Assembly (NCBI RefSeq): GCF_043641555.1 | Contig: NZ_JBHZRJ010000003.1 | Location: 682,001 to 746,000, forward strand | Direction: 5' to 3' | Source of the DNA: Saccharospirillum alexandrii_A | GTDB taxonomy: Bacteria; Pseudomonadota; Gammaproteobacteria; Pseudomonadales; Natronospirillaceae | Length of the DNA: 64,000 bases | In this document: one piece after another, positions 51,812 through 60,590 of the stretch | Layout: each line of letters starts with the position of its first letter | How positions within the stretch are numbered: position 1 is the stretch's first letter | The notes under the pieces: generated by a model | What the model was told of the DNA's origin: nothing | The model's database searches: none | Seen by the model: only the letters and a program-made list of their open reading frames with translations | Position numbers and translations under genes: made by a program

Positions 51812-52371
51812 CAGACATTCCTCAACTGGCGCAGATCACGGATCAGGTGTAATACCAATTGCAGCGTCAGCACCGCAAAAGCGACAAGGATGAATACTTT
51901 CAAATAGGCCGGGAATGGCGGGTTCCATGCAGAGCCGCTGGTTTCCAGCCGAAGGGCCCCCCAGGGAGTAAAGACGGCCTTGCGAGCCATGGTCCAGCCG
52001 GCGTAAAGCATCATTCCGGAAAAGCCGAGACCGAGCAGATGATGCAGGATGCGCAACCAGCATTGGGCGCGTTCGGAAACGGAATCGTAAATCAATACAA
52101 CGCGAACATGTTTGTCTGAGGCAAAGGCGTAGAGACCGCCAAAAATAAACAGAGAGGCGCCGATGAATGTTGCGGTTTCGTGTACCCAGGTTGTGGGGTC
52201 ATCAAAAACGTAGCGCATGACGATCTCGTAAGTCGAGACAATGGCTACTACAGCAAACAGGATGCTGAGCTTCGAACCGAGCCAGACGATGCCGCGGTCC
52301 AGCGCATTACTCGCGAGGTCTTCGTCGCGTTCTGCTGCGGGAAGAGGAAGGGCTTCAGGGGTATCGGGCAT
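51811..52371 (-). CDS. TRAP transporter small permease (DctQ family)
   Basis: 186 residues with four helices (about 35-55, 70-90, 110-130, 155-178); the block VSTYEIVMRYVFDDPTTWVHE is the DctQ signature. I chose ATG 52371 because GGAG lies seven bases upstream; eight codons earlier is possible. It sits between binding protein and large permease in the usual order dctP-dctQ-dctM. Confidence 0.92.
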   Translation of the reverse strand: MPDTPEALPLPAAERDEDLASNALDRGIVWLGSKLSILFAVVAIVSTYEIVMRYVFDDPTTWVHETATFIGASLFIFGGLYAFASDKHVRVVLIYDSVSERAQCWLRILHHLLGLGFSGMMLYAGWTMARKAVFTPWGALRLETSGSAWNPPFPAYLKVFILVAFAVLTLQLVLHLIRDLRQLRNV

Positions 52372-52423
52372 TTCGAGACTCCAGGCCCGGGGCATGTCCC
52401 CGGGCTCCGATTGACTGGTCAGA

Positions 52424-53437
52424 TTACAGCAGGCCCTGGGATTCCAGGTAAGCCGTTACCGATTCATACACCTTCTGTGCATTGGGTGATTGCTCGGCGT
52501 ATCTTTCCCACTGGGTGCGAGCGATGCCACGGAACTTCATGCGTTCTTCATCCGACCAGTTGTGGATCGTGATGTCCGGATTCGCGCGGGCTTCTTTGAC
52601 GGCATCAACATCAGCCATCGCCAGTTGGGTGCTGATGTCATAGGCAAAGTCACGCGTTGAGGTGGTGAAAATGGTTTGAATGTCGGCGGGCAATTCGTTC
52701 CACTCATCGAGATTCATGACCACTTCCAGCAATGGCAGGGAGTGGAAACCGGGGTAGACCGGGTGGGCTGCAACTTCGTGCATACCTGCCGCGTGGTTGG
52801 TTGAAAAAACGGTGTAATCAGCAGCGTCGATTACGCCCTTGCTCAGCCCGGTGAACACTTCGGAGCCAGGCAAATTGACCGGAGATGCGCCAGCTGCGGC
52901 AAATACTGACTGTACGAGGCCTTCAGGTGCCCGCAGTTTCAGACCCTCCAGATCCGCTACGCTGTCCAGCGGTACGCTCGATACAAAGGCTTCGAGGCCC
53001 GTGGCACCACCGCCAACAAACTTCACGCCATACGGCTCGTAGAGTTCATTCATCAGTTCATAGCCACCACCGTAATAGATATAGCTGATCAACTGGTTCG
53101 GGTTTGACCAGGCGCCTACGGTGTTGCCAATCAAGCCAAAGGCCGGGTCTTTACCAGAGAAGTATTCGGTAACGGAAATGTGACCGTTCAGAATGCCAGC
53201 TTCAATCGCATCCAGCGTTTCAGTGTGGCTGACCACGCTGCCCACCGGCATGATTTCAATGGAAACCCGACCGTCGGTCATGGCTTCAACGCGATCGGCC
53301 CATTCCTGTTTGATCTGGAAGTTCTTTACGCCGGACGGATCCGACGACTGGAATTTGAAATTGTACTCAGCGGCGAAAGCGCCCGTAGCGAGGGTTGATG
53401 AGACAATCCCTGCGATCAATTTAACGGCTGTGTTCAT
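52424..53437 (-). CDS. TRAP transporter substrate-binding protein (DctP family)
   Basis: 337 residues with a signal peptide (LIAGIVSSTLATGAFA/A). The DctP fold is marked by WADRVEAMTDGRVSIEIMP, LKLRAPEGLVQSVFAAAGASPV (the Arg that binds carboxylate lies here) and FTGLSKGVIDAADY. A carboxylate ligand is the family rule. AGGAG precedes the ATG. First gene of the operon; two GntR-type palindromes lie 39-84 bases before it, so it is under gluconate control. Confidence 0.94.
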   Translation of the reverse strand: MNTAVKLIAGIVSSTLATGAFAAEYNFKFQSSDPSGVKNFQIKQEWADRVEAMTDGRVSIEIMPVGSVVSHTETLDAIEAGILNGHISVTEYFSGKDPAFGLIGNTVGAWSNPNQLISYIYYGGGYELMNELYEPYGVKFVGGGATGLEAFVSSVPLDSVADLEGLKLRAPEGLVQSVFAAAGASPVNLPGSEVFTGLSKGVIDAADYTVFSTNHAAGMHEVAAHPVYPGFHSLPLLEVVMNLDEWNELPADIQTIFTTSTRDFAYDISTQLAMADVDAVKEARANPDITIHNWSDEERMKFRGIARTQWERYAEQSPNAQKVYESVTAYLESQGLL

Positions 53438-53475
53438 TGGTATCTCCTGCGAGGTTTGTTGTTATTGGTGTCTGA

Positions 53476-53521
53476 TGTTACCGGTAACAATTTTATGCGA
53501 TCTGTTTTGTTACCGGTAACT
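53476..53521. promoter_or_regulatory. Pair of GntR operators before the TRAP operon
   Basis: TGTTACCGGTAACA (53476-53489) is a perfect palindrome; TGTTACCGGTAACT (53508-53521) differs at one end. Their centres are 32 bases apart, about three helical turns. The sequence agrees with the E. coli GntR box as I know it. Confidence 0.9.
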
Positions 53522-53596
53522 TTGGCGAGTCTATAGCAGGATCCTTTCGGTGACAATGTTTTATAGCGGCTGAATCGCCGCATTTATTGGAAAGGC

Positions 53597-55951
53597 TCAG
53601 CAGACGACTTTCACCTGGTATAGTTTGCCCGGACGAATGTCGGTTATACAATCGCCTTCGAGGCGATGCCCGTCTACCCAAATGCCTTTCTGGTCTGACT
53701 TGGCTGTCCTTAGATAGCGCACGCCGAAACGGGCCCACCGGAATTGCCGAACCACCTTAACCTCGTCCCATTCTGTCGGCAGAGCGGGGCGAATCAGTAA
53801 GCCATCCTGAGTGCCTCTTAATCCGAAGAGCGACTCGATCAACGTTCGATAGACCCAGGCAACGGTACCGGTGTTGAACAACTGACTGGACCGGCCAGCC
53901 GTGCGCGGAAACTGGTAATAGGCACCCCGATAATAGTTGGGAATATATACCGGCATTTGACCGCGCTGGCGGTAGTCGATATCGGAATCGCCGGGAATCA
54001 TCTGTCGAATCAGCCGGTAGGCACGATCCGTTTCACCGGTCTGATAAAGGCTGTAGGCGTAGAAAGCCGCTGCGTGATTGTAAACCGATCCGTTCTCAGC
54101 CGAACCCGGGTGTTTCTGGGTGACCCGGCCCACGTCATCGCGCATGGCGGTGTAGGCTGGTGCGAACATCATCACGCCGTAGGGGGTTTCCAGCTGGGCT
54201 TCAATGGCTGCAATCATTGACGATTGCTGTGCTTCTGAGCAGGTACCGGCCAGGATCGCCCAGCTTTGCGGGTTAAGAAAAATGCGCCCCTCGGCATCGT
54301 CGCTGATGCCGAAAGTAACACCATCGTCGGTAATGCCCCGGCCATACCACTGGCCGTCCCACAGATGCCGGTTTACGGCTGTGTCGATTTCACCGGCGCA
54401 AGCAAGGCATTCCTCAGCAACCTCGCTGTCCCCCTGGTGCTGGCACACCTGCGCCCAGAGTTTAAGGGCATAGGAGGTCGCCACACTCAGCCAGCCAGAC
54501 ACGCCCTTGCCCTTGTAGCCGACCATGTTCATCGGGTCGCACCAGTCGCCCTGGGCGATGTAGCTGAGCCCGCGGTCATCCCTTGTTTGCATCAGCCAGC
54601 GCATGGCTTGCGTCATTCGGTCGTACACCGTGCTTTGGCCGTCACCCTGCCAATCGCTGACCCGCTGTGACAGTAAGTCGTAATCACCGGTTTCAGCAAA
54701 GTAGGCCTGCAGCGTAATCGGTAGCCAGACACAATGGTCGGTATGGGGTATCTGGTTGATGTATTTCAATTCCGTCTCGGCGCTGAGGCGAATGCCATCA
54801 GGCATCGCACCGGATGCCTCTTGCTGACTGAGGGCGTAGACCAGGGCGTCACGGGTAACCCGGGGGTTGATGTAAACCATGCCCAATGCATCTTGCAGGT
54901 AATTCCGGGTTTGCGGATCCATGCTCAGCCGGTTTACATCGCCATGATAAAACACCTGGCGTGGCAGCCAGTGGTTCACAACGTCGTTCAGCAGGGCATC
55001 GGGTGTTTCGATATGGAGCACGCCTTCTCCCTGGCCAATATAGCGGGCATAACGGGATTGAACCTCGCTGAAATCCGGAGCGCTGAAATAGCGCTCCCGG
55101 ATCTGTCGAATGTGCGCCTCATCCCGTGCCGGGCCGATCAGAAAGCGGTACTCCTGCTGGCCTCCCGGTTCGAGTTCAAGCCGGTATTGCAGGGCTGCAA
55201 CCGGTGATTCGTACAGCGCTTCTCCCTTTGACAGCATTGCCTGCTGCACGCCATCCGGCCGGTGTAGCCCACCTTCGCCTTCAAACTGTTCACGCTGGGT
55301 CTCAAAGCTTAATGGCGGCTGGTCGTGCAGAAAATAGGTGAGCTCCTGAAAGTCTTTTTGTTTGAAATAATCATCTACTTTCTGATAAGGCGTGACGTAC
55401 CGCGCAACGATGCCGCCCAGATCTTCGCGGTAGCTGGCTGACTGATTCATCCAGCTCATATAGCCAAAGGGGGTGTAAGGGTAAAAGCTGAGCGCTCGCG
55501 TCCGGTCGGATTCGTTGATCAGTTTTACCTGCCACAATTCGACCACGTCGTCCTCGGTCAGGCTCAGGGTCAGTTCAATGTTTAAACCGGAATGGAATAT
55601 GCGCCAGCGAATGTCACTCTGACCCACCGAAAACACAAAGCGGTCCGGTGTGGCCCGAACCGGCTCATAGGGTGCGGAAAAGAGTTCGCCGCTGTGTTCA
55701 TCCTTAATGTAGAAGAACCGGCCCGGGTGATGAGCGTAGTAAGGTTGCTCGGGCTGCATGAAGGTTTTGGCTTCAAGGTTCGGCGCATAGATGTACTTGG
55801 CCGGTTCAGGCTGCATGAACTGTGCAGTGGCAAAACCCCGGCAGTTCATCTGTATCATCATTTTCGGGTTCCAGAGGAACCCGGCAGCGCGTGGCATGGC
55901 GGTGGGGCTGTTTAACTCAAAACGCTGGCCAGCCTCGGTGGCTTTTATCAT
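53597..55951 (-). CDS. Cellobionic acid phosphorylase (GH94)
   Basis: Cytoplasmic enzyme that splits cellobionic acid with phosphate to glucose-1-phosphate and gluconate. 784 residues, no signal peptide. The general-acid candidate is D472 in GDWCDPMN, where cellobiose phosphorylases have DWND. R609 and K613 in RVTQKHPGS stand where, as I recall, the Saccharophagus enzyme binds the gluconate carboxylate. AGGAG lies eight bases before the ATG. It diverges from the lactonase over two GntR-type sites and is followed by the TRAP operon on the same strand. Neighbouring gluconokinase uses its gluconate. Cellobiose phosphorylase is the alternative, less likely. Confidence 0.92.
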   Translation of the reverse strand: MIKATEAGQRFELNSPTAMPRAAGFLWNPKMMIQMNCRGFATAQFMQPEPAKYIYAPNLEAKTFMQPEQPYYAHHPGRFFYIKDEHSGELFSAPYEPVRATPDRFVFSVGQSDIRWRIFHSGLNIELTLSLTEDDVVELWQVKLINESDRTRALSFYPYTPFGYMSWMNQSASYREDLGGIVARYVTPYQKVDDYFKQKDFQELTYFLHDQPPLSFETQREQFEGEGGLHRPDGVQQAMLSKGEALYESPVAALQYRLELEPGGQQEYRFLIGPARDEAHIRQIRERYFSAPDFSEVQSRYARYIGQGEGVLHIETPDALLNDVVNHWLPRQVFYHGDVNRLSMDPQTRNYLQDALGMVYINPRVTRDALVYALSQQEASGAMPDGIRLSAETELKYINQIPHTDHCVWLPITLQAYFAETGDYDLLSQRVSDWQGDGQSTVYDRMTQAMRWLMQTRDDRGLSYIAQGDWCDPMNMVGYKGKGVSGWLSVATSYALKLWAQVCQHQGDSEVAEECLACAGEIDTAVNRHLWDGQWYGRGITDDGVTFGISDDAEGRIFLNPQSWAILAGTCSEAQQSSMIAAIEAQLETPYGVMMFAPAYTAMRDDVGRVTQKHPGSAENGSVYNHAAAFYAYSLYQTGETDRAYRLIRQMIPGDSDIDYRQRGQMPVYIPNYYRGAYYQFPRTAGRSSQLFNTGTVAWVYRTLIESLFGLRGTQDGLLIRPALPTEWDEVKVVRQFRWARFGVRYLRTAKSDQKGIWVDGHRLEGDCITDIRPGKLYQVKVVC

Positions 55952-56007
55952 TGTTATGGCTCCTGGTGCCTGTTCAGTGCGAGCAAGGTAAGCGGTCTGG
56001 CTTGTAA

Positions 56008-56053
56008 TGTTACCGGTAACTCAGTAAAGTTTACTGAAATGAAACCGGTTACA
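56008..56053. promoter_or_regulatory. Pair of GntR operators between phosphorylase and lactonase
   Basis: TGTTACCGGTAACT (56008-56021) and the weaker TGAAACCGGTTACA (56040-56053) have centres 32 bases apart, the same spacing as at the TRAP promoter. Between them CAGTAAA-G-TTTACTG (56022-56036) is a further 15-base palindrome. The region serves the divergent phosphorylase and lactonase genes. Confidence 0.85.
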
Positions 56054-56076
56054 CAAGCCAGAGGAATCCAAGCGTC

Positions 56077-56940
56077 ATGTCTGCACCGAGTGTTTTTGAT
56101 GACCGTTGTTGTCAGCTGGGGGAGGGGCCCTTGTGGCACCCTCGTCGACAACAGCTGTTCTGGTTCGACATTCTGGAAAACCGGCTGCATAGCCGTCAGC
56201 GGGGTGAGGCAATAAGCTGGTCGTTTGACGAGGCGGTCTCGGCGGCAGGCTGGATCAGTAAAACCGAGTTGCTGATCGCCAGCGAGTCCATGCTATTCAG
56301 GTTTGATCTGGTCACCGCTGAACGGGTTCCCGTGCACTCGCTTGAAGCCAATAACCCTGCAACCCGCAGTAATGACGGGCGCGCCGACCCCTGGGGCGGG
56401 TTTTGGATCAGCACCATGGGCTGGCAGGGGGAGGCGGGGGCAGGTAGCCTCTATCGGTATTATCAGGGCGTGCTTAAAAAACTGGTCTCTGATCTGAGCA
56501 TTCCCAATGCCATCTGTTTCGCGCCAGATGCCTCCTGTGCCTACTGGGTCGATACCACCGAAGGGCAGTTATGGCGTCAGCCACTCGACCCGGTTCATGG
56601 CTGGCCCACAGGTAGTAAGCAGCGGGTGATCGATTTTGCTGCCCAGGGGCTTAACCCGGACGGTGCCATTGTGGATGCCCGGGGTGATATTTGGAGTGCC
56701 CAATGGGGTGCCGGCCGTGTAGTTCGCTACAGCCCAGAGGGTGAAGAGCAGCAGGTGATCACGCTGCCAACCCCGCAAACAACCTGTCCTGCTTTGGGCG
56801 GGGAAGCGCTGGATACACTTTATGTGACGACGGCTGCCCAAGGGCTGGAGGCGGATGATGGTTTGGGCGGGCGGGTGTTTCAGTACCCTGTGGGTATTCG
56901 TGGGCAGGCTGAGCACCAGGTTAGGCTGAAAGACGGGTGA
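56077..56940 (+). CDS. SMP-30/gluconolactonase family lactonase
   Basis: 287-residue six-bladed beta-propeller metal enzyme. Metal ligands can be placed at Glu in LGEGPLWH (about residue 16), Asn in NDGRADPWGGFW, Asn in SIPNAICFAPD and Asp in LNPDGAIVDARG. No signal peptide, so it acts in the cytoplasm. It probably opens gluconolactone or cellobionolactone to the acid used by the phosphorylase. It is expressed from the divergent promoter with GntR sites. The exact lactone is inferred from the neighbours. Confidence 0.92.
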   Translation: MSAPSVFDDRCCQLGEGPLWHPRRQQLFWFDILENRLHSRQRGEAISWSFDEAVSAAGWISKTELLIASESMLFRFDLVTAERVPVHSLEANNPATRSNDGRADPWGGFWISTMGWQGEAGAGSLYRYYQGVLKKLVSDLSIPNAICFAPDASCAYWVDTTEGQLWRQPLDPVHGWPTGSKQRVIDFAAQGLNPDGAIVDARGDIWSAQWGAGRVVRYSPEGEEQQVITLPTPQTTCPALGGEALDTLYVTTAAQGLEADDGLGGRVFQYPVGIRGQAEHQVRLKDG

Positions 56941-57051
56941 ATTTCATCACGGAATAACGCCATCAGAATTTTTTTTGAAAGCCCAAAGGTAATCAAATCA
57001 AGCAGTTAGAACCAGCGTTCGAAATATTTGCGTTTGGGTGCTGAGAAACCT

Positions 57052-57079
57052 TTGACATCATCGGTGGAATCTATATCCT
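57052..57079 (+). promoter_or_regulatory. Promoter of the cold shock gene with a long leader
   Basis: TTGACA (57052-57057) and TATCCT (57074-57079) are 16 bases apart. The predicted leader of about 150 bases before the ATG at 57236 is AT-rich and long, as in cold-inducible csp genes, where the leader controls mRNA stability and translation. The rest of the gap from 56941 holds nothing else I can name. Confidence 0.6.
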
Positions 57080-57235
57080 TGGTCACAGCTTAAAAAGAAA
57101 GACGCAAGATAGTTTAATTGCTCCATGCCGGTTTAGTTTTATTCCTGCCTTGAAGTTCTTAAGTACGTCAGCTCCAATTTTTATGCTAAAAGAGCTCAAT
57201 TTCGGGCACAATTGTTAATTGATAGGAATACGACT

Positions 57236-57442
57236 ATGTCTACAGTAACTGGCACCGTTAAGTGGTTTAACGAAGCAAAAGGTTTTGGTTTCATCGAGCA
57301 GGAAGGCGGCAAAGACGTCTTCGCACATTTCAGTGCTATCACTGGCTCTGGCTTCAAAACCCTGACCGAAGGCCAAAAAGTTGAGTTCACCGTAACTCAA
57401 GGCCAGAAAGGTCCTCAGGCTGAGAACATCACCCCTCTGTAA
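57236..57442 (+). CDS. Cold shock protein, CspA family
   Basis: 68-residue single cold shock domain. RNP1 is KGFGFIEQ (about 15-22) and RNP2 is DVFAHFS (about 30-36), with aromatic residues in place for single-strand RNA/DNA binding. I chose ATG 57236, which gives the standard MSTVTGTVKWFN start, with AGGA eight bases upstream; an earlier in-frame codon adds eight unrelated residues. It stands alone with its own promoter and terminator. Confidence 0.96.
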   Translation: MSTVTGTVKWFNEAKGFGFIEQEGGKDVFAHFSAITGSGFKTLTEGQKVEFTVTQGQKGPQAENITPL

Positions 57443-57461
57443 GGGCTGATTGATTCTACGA

Positions 57462-57489
57462 AAGGCTCTGCTTAGGCAGGGCCTTTTTT
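57462..57489 (+). terminator. Terminator of the cold shock gene
   Basis: AAGGCTCTGC-TTAG-GCAGGGCCTT forms a ten-pair stem with one G-U, followed by T residues, 20 bases after the stop codon. Confidence 0.93.
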
Positions 57490-57800
57490 GTATGTGTCTC
57501 ATTTGTAAAGCAGTAAAGCAACAGTTCAGGCCGTTTTCCTTACAAGCCAAGACTTTACAGTACCTCTGTTTTCAGTGAAAAACTTCGACAAAAGTTCTAT
57601 ATAGCCCATTCCCGCCGGACTTTGATTTTACCAAGAAGTCTCGTACACTGTTTCAATCATTTGTTTTTCAATCTTCGGCCGGATGAATGTCGGCCGTGAG
57701 TCGCCAAAGCCGACCCATTGAGCTAATGTAAGATCACTGTGAAGGCCTGTGTGTGGTTGTGACACCCCTTTAACCGTTTTTGCAAGAGGTCACCAGTTCG
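57490..57800. other. Intergenic region before the GGDEF-EAL gene
   Basis: No gene seen. It contains a CGGCCG-type inverted repeat (about 57677-57697) and an AT-rich part, with AAGAGGT 11 bases before the GGDEF-EAL start. No clear promoter match. Confidence 0.35.
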
Positions 57801-59663
57801 ATGCGACGCGAGTCTGACCTATCCTGGAAAACCTTTCTGGAGATGATTTCCAGTCTGTCTGCGCAGTTTGTTGCGACGCCTCACCACAAAGTCGACAAGG
57901 TTATTCAGCAGGCGTTGGACCGGGTTGGGCGTTATTTCAATGCTGACAGAAGTTACATCTTTCTGTTTTCAGACGATACCCGGCTGTGCAGCAATACCCA
58001 TGAATGGTGCGCCGAAGGGGTGACTGAACAGATCGAAGGTTTGCAGAATCTCGAAGTGGACATCTTTCCGAACTGGCTGCGTTCGTTCAACGACGCAAAA
58101 CCGGTTCATATTCCTCAGGTAAACGACATCCCCTCCGACAGCGTTGAGTACGGCATTCTGGCACACCAGAGCGTACAGTCAGCCTTGATGGTACCCATGA
58201 ACACCAAAGATGGCCTGTTTGGCATGTTAGGGCTCGATCTGGTGCGCACCCACAAATCCTGGAGCGATGACGAAATAGCGGCCATACGGCTGTTGGCGGG
58301 CAATATTTGCAGCCTACTGCAACGCCAGCGTGCCGAGCAAAAAATTGATCGTCTGGCATTTTTCGATACGCTAACCGGGCTTGCCAACCGGTCACTGATT
58401 CGCGAGCGCATTCGCCAGAGTCTGCGATCCAGCCAGCGTTCATCGCTTTACAATGCGCTGATCATTATTGATCTCGATCGCTTCAAGTCGTTGAACGAGG
58501 AATACGGGCATCTTTGCGGTGACGAGCTGCTCAGCCAGATGGCGGAGCGATTACGACGCTTTATTCCGGAAAGCGATTCACTCGCCCGGCTAGGTGATGA
58601 CGAGTTTGCGGTGCTGGTTGACAGCGTCTCTTCAGAACTGACTGATACCCTTACCCGGGTTAAAAAACTGTGTGAAACATTAAATGAGGTCTGTACGGAG
58701 CCTTATGAGCTTGACGGTCAGCGGGTTCATGTCAGCATCAGTTTCGGCATCAGCATTTTCGACGGAGATATTACCGACGTAGAAGTGCCGTTGCGACAAT
58801 CTGACATAGCGATTCGCCGTGCCAAGGCATCCGGTGGGAACACCATTCGTTTTTACGACAACCACCTCGAAGTTCTGTCCGTCCAGCGGACCAGCCTGCT
58901 GCAAGACATGAGACAGGCTCTGCTTAATGATCAGTTCGAACTGCATTACCAGGTATTGGTTGATGCCAACCAGAAGCCGGTTGCCTGCGAGGCGCTGGTG
59001 CGTTGGAATCACCCTGAGCGGGGGCTGTTATTGCCCGGCGTTTTTATTCCGTTCGCTGAGGAGAGTGGCCTGATCGTCCGCCTCGGACGAAAGATTCTCA
59101 GCCTGGCGTGCGAGCAGCTTCAGATTTGGCAGGATGACCCCTTGCTCGGCCAGTTGCCAATGTCGGTCAACATCAGCATGAAGCAATTCAGAGACCCGGG
59201 CTTTGCCAGCTTTGTTGCCAGCCTGGTCGACTTTCAACCCCAGCTTTGCAGGCAGTTGAAACTCGAAATAACCGAGTCTCTGCTGGCCGTAAACCTCGAC
59301 GATGTCATCACAACCATGGATAAGCTGGTGGCGCTGGGGCTGACGTTCTCGCTCGATGATTTTGGCACCGGCTATTCATCGCTCTCCTACCTGCGCAGCT
59401 TGCCGCTTTCACAGTTGAAGATTGACCGGAGTTTTGTGCGTGAAGTCGCCGAACAGGCGCAATCCAGAGCCATTGCTCAAACCATTCTGACACTCGGTAC
59501 CAACCTCGGCCTCGATGTTGTAGCCGAAGGGGTTGAAACACCGGATCAACGTGATGAACTGGTGGCTATGGGCTGTCGAATCTTTCAGGGCTATCTGTTT
59601 GCCAAATCGTTGCCGGCGGCCGAGTTTGAGGCGCTGGTTCGCTCTGAGAACATTATCGGGTAA
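57801..59663 (+). CDS. GAF-GGDEF-EAL cyclic-di-GMP protein
   Basis: 620 residues, soluble: a GAF sensor (about 15-180), a GGDEF domain (about 190-350) and an EAL domain (about 365-615). The synthase motif reads GDDEF (265-269) instead of GGDEF, so cyclase activity is doubtful. The EAL motif E397-A398-L399 (CEALVRW) is intact, as are DDFGTGYSS and the later KIDRSFV and EGVETPDQ blocks, so phosphodiesterase activity is likely. The start at 57801 has AAGAGGT upstream; a TTG seven codons earlier is less likely. Stands alone between unrelated genes. Confidence 0.92.
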   Translation: MRRESDLSWKTFLEMISSLSAQFVATPHHKVDKVIQQALDRVGRYFNADRSYIFLFSDDTRLCSNTHEWCAEGVTEQIEGLQNLEVDIFPNWLRSFNDAKPVHIPQVNDIPSDSVEYGILAHQSVQSALMVPMNTKDGLFGMLGLDLVRTHKSWSDDEIAAIRLLAGNICSLLQRQRAEQKIDRLAFFDTLTGLANRSLIRERIRQSLRSSQRSSLYNALIIIDLDRFKSLNEEYGHLCGDELLSQMAERLRRFIPESDSLARLGDDEFAVLVDSVSSELTDTLTRVKKLCETLNEVCTEPYELDGQRVHVSISFGISIFDGDITDVEVPLRQSDIAIRRAKASGGNTIRFYDNHLEVLSVQRTSLLQDMRQALLNDQFELHYQVLVDANQKPVACEALVRWNHPERGLLLPGVFIPFAEESGLIVRLGRKILSLACEQLQIWQDDPLLGQLPMSVNISMKQFRDPGFASFVASLVDFQPQLCRQLKLEITESLLAVNLDDVITTMDKLVALGLTFSLDDFGTGYSSLSYLRSLPLSQLKIDRSFVREVAEQAQSRAIAQTILTLGTNLGLDVVAEGVETPDQRDELVAMGCRIFQGYLFAKSLPAAEFEALVRSENIIG

Positions 59664-59687
59664 ATTTTTTCGTTTGATCGCTACTGT

Positions 59688-60590
59688 TCAACTCTCCAGT
59701 GGTAGCACATCCACCTCAACCGTCAGCTCATGGGCGCCACCGCCATTCATCACGCCGCGCAAGGGCGTGACATCGCCGTAGTCCCGCCCCCAGGCCAGGG
59801 TCAAATAGCGTTCGCCGGGCAGGCTGCCGTTGGTCGGGTCGATATCGAGCCAACCCCAGTTTGGAATGAAGACGCTTAGCCAGGCATGGCTGGCATCGGC
59901 ACCGACCAGTTTTTCCTGCCCCGGCGGAGGAAAAGTCTCCAGATAACCACTGACATATCGCGCTGCCAGGCCGACTGAACGCAGGGCGCCAATAGCCAGG
60001 TGGGCGAAATCCTGACAGACACCTTTGCGGTCTTTCAAAACGTCTTCAAGCGGTGTGGCTAGGGTGCTGTACTCGGCGTCGTAACTGAATTCCTGGTAAA
60101 TTTTTTGGTTGAGCGCCAGCACCGAGTCACACAGGGAACGTTGCGGCGTGAAGCAGTCCAGCGCGAACTGTCTCAGCGATTCGCTGCGGTGAATGAACGG
60201 CGAGTTCAGGGTGAACAGGCGCGCCTCCAGACTATCCGGGTCTATTGCCGTGGCAATGCCACCGCGACCCGGTGCCAGTTGTTCTACCACGGCTTCCCAG
60301 GCGGTATGAACCTCATCTCCAGCAGGGGCTGGCCGGGGTTGTGTGGTGATTTGGCTGCGTATCGTAACCTCCAGGCTGTCGTGGATGTCCTGAATGGCGA
60401 AGTAGACGATGCGATTGCCAAAGAAATCGAGCCGCTCATGCTGGCGCAGGGGCGTGGGCGTTATCGACAGCCGAGTGTTTTTGCAATGCTGATAGTCGAG
60501 GTCTCTGGGTAGCAGGCGCGCCTCGTTGTGGCTGAGCGTCACCGGACTGCTGTAGTCGTAATGGGTGGTGTGGCGCAACTGGTATTTCAT
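59688..60590 (-). CDS. Transglutaminase-like cysteine protease family protein
   Basis: 300 residues: the N-terminal beta region common to these proteins (about 1-95, YQLRHTTHYDYSSPVTLSHNEARL) and a transglutaminase-like catalytic core with C192 in RKGVCQDFAHLAIG, H235 in DASHAWLSV and D251 in LDIDPTNG. No signal peptide. Its ATG overlaps the stop of the ATP-grasp/alpha-E gene by four bases. These three families recur together in predicted peptide-ligation and processing loci; this member could cleave or cross-link the product. Confidence 0.93.
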   Translation of the reverse strand: MKYQLRHTTHYDYSSPVTLSHNEARLLPRDLDYQHCKNTRLSITPTPLRQHERLDFFGNRIVYFAIQDIHDSLEVTIRSQITTQPRPAPAGDEVHTAWEAVVEQLAPGRGGIATAIDPDSLEARLFTLNSPFIHRSESLRQFALDCFTPQRSLCDSVLALNQKIYQEFSYDAEYSTLATPLEDVLKDRKGVCQDFAHLAIGALRSVGLAARYVSGYLETFPPPGQEKLVGADASHAWLSVFIPNWGWLDIDPTNGSLPGERYLTLAWGRDYGDVTPLRGVMNGGGAHELTVEVDVLPLES

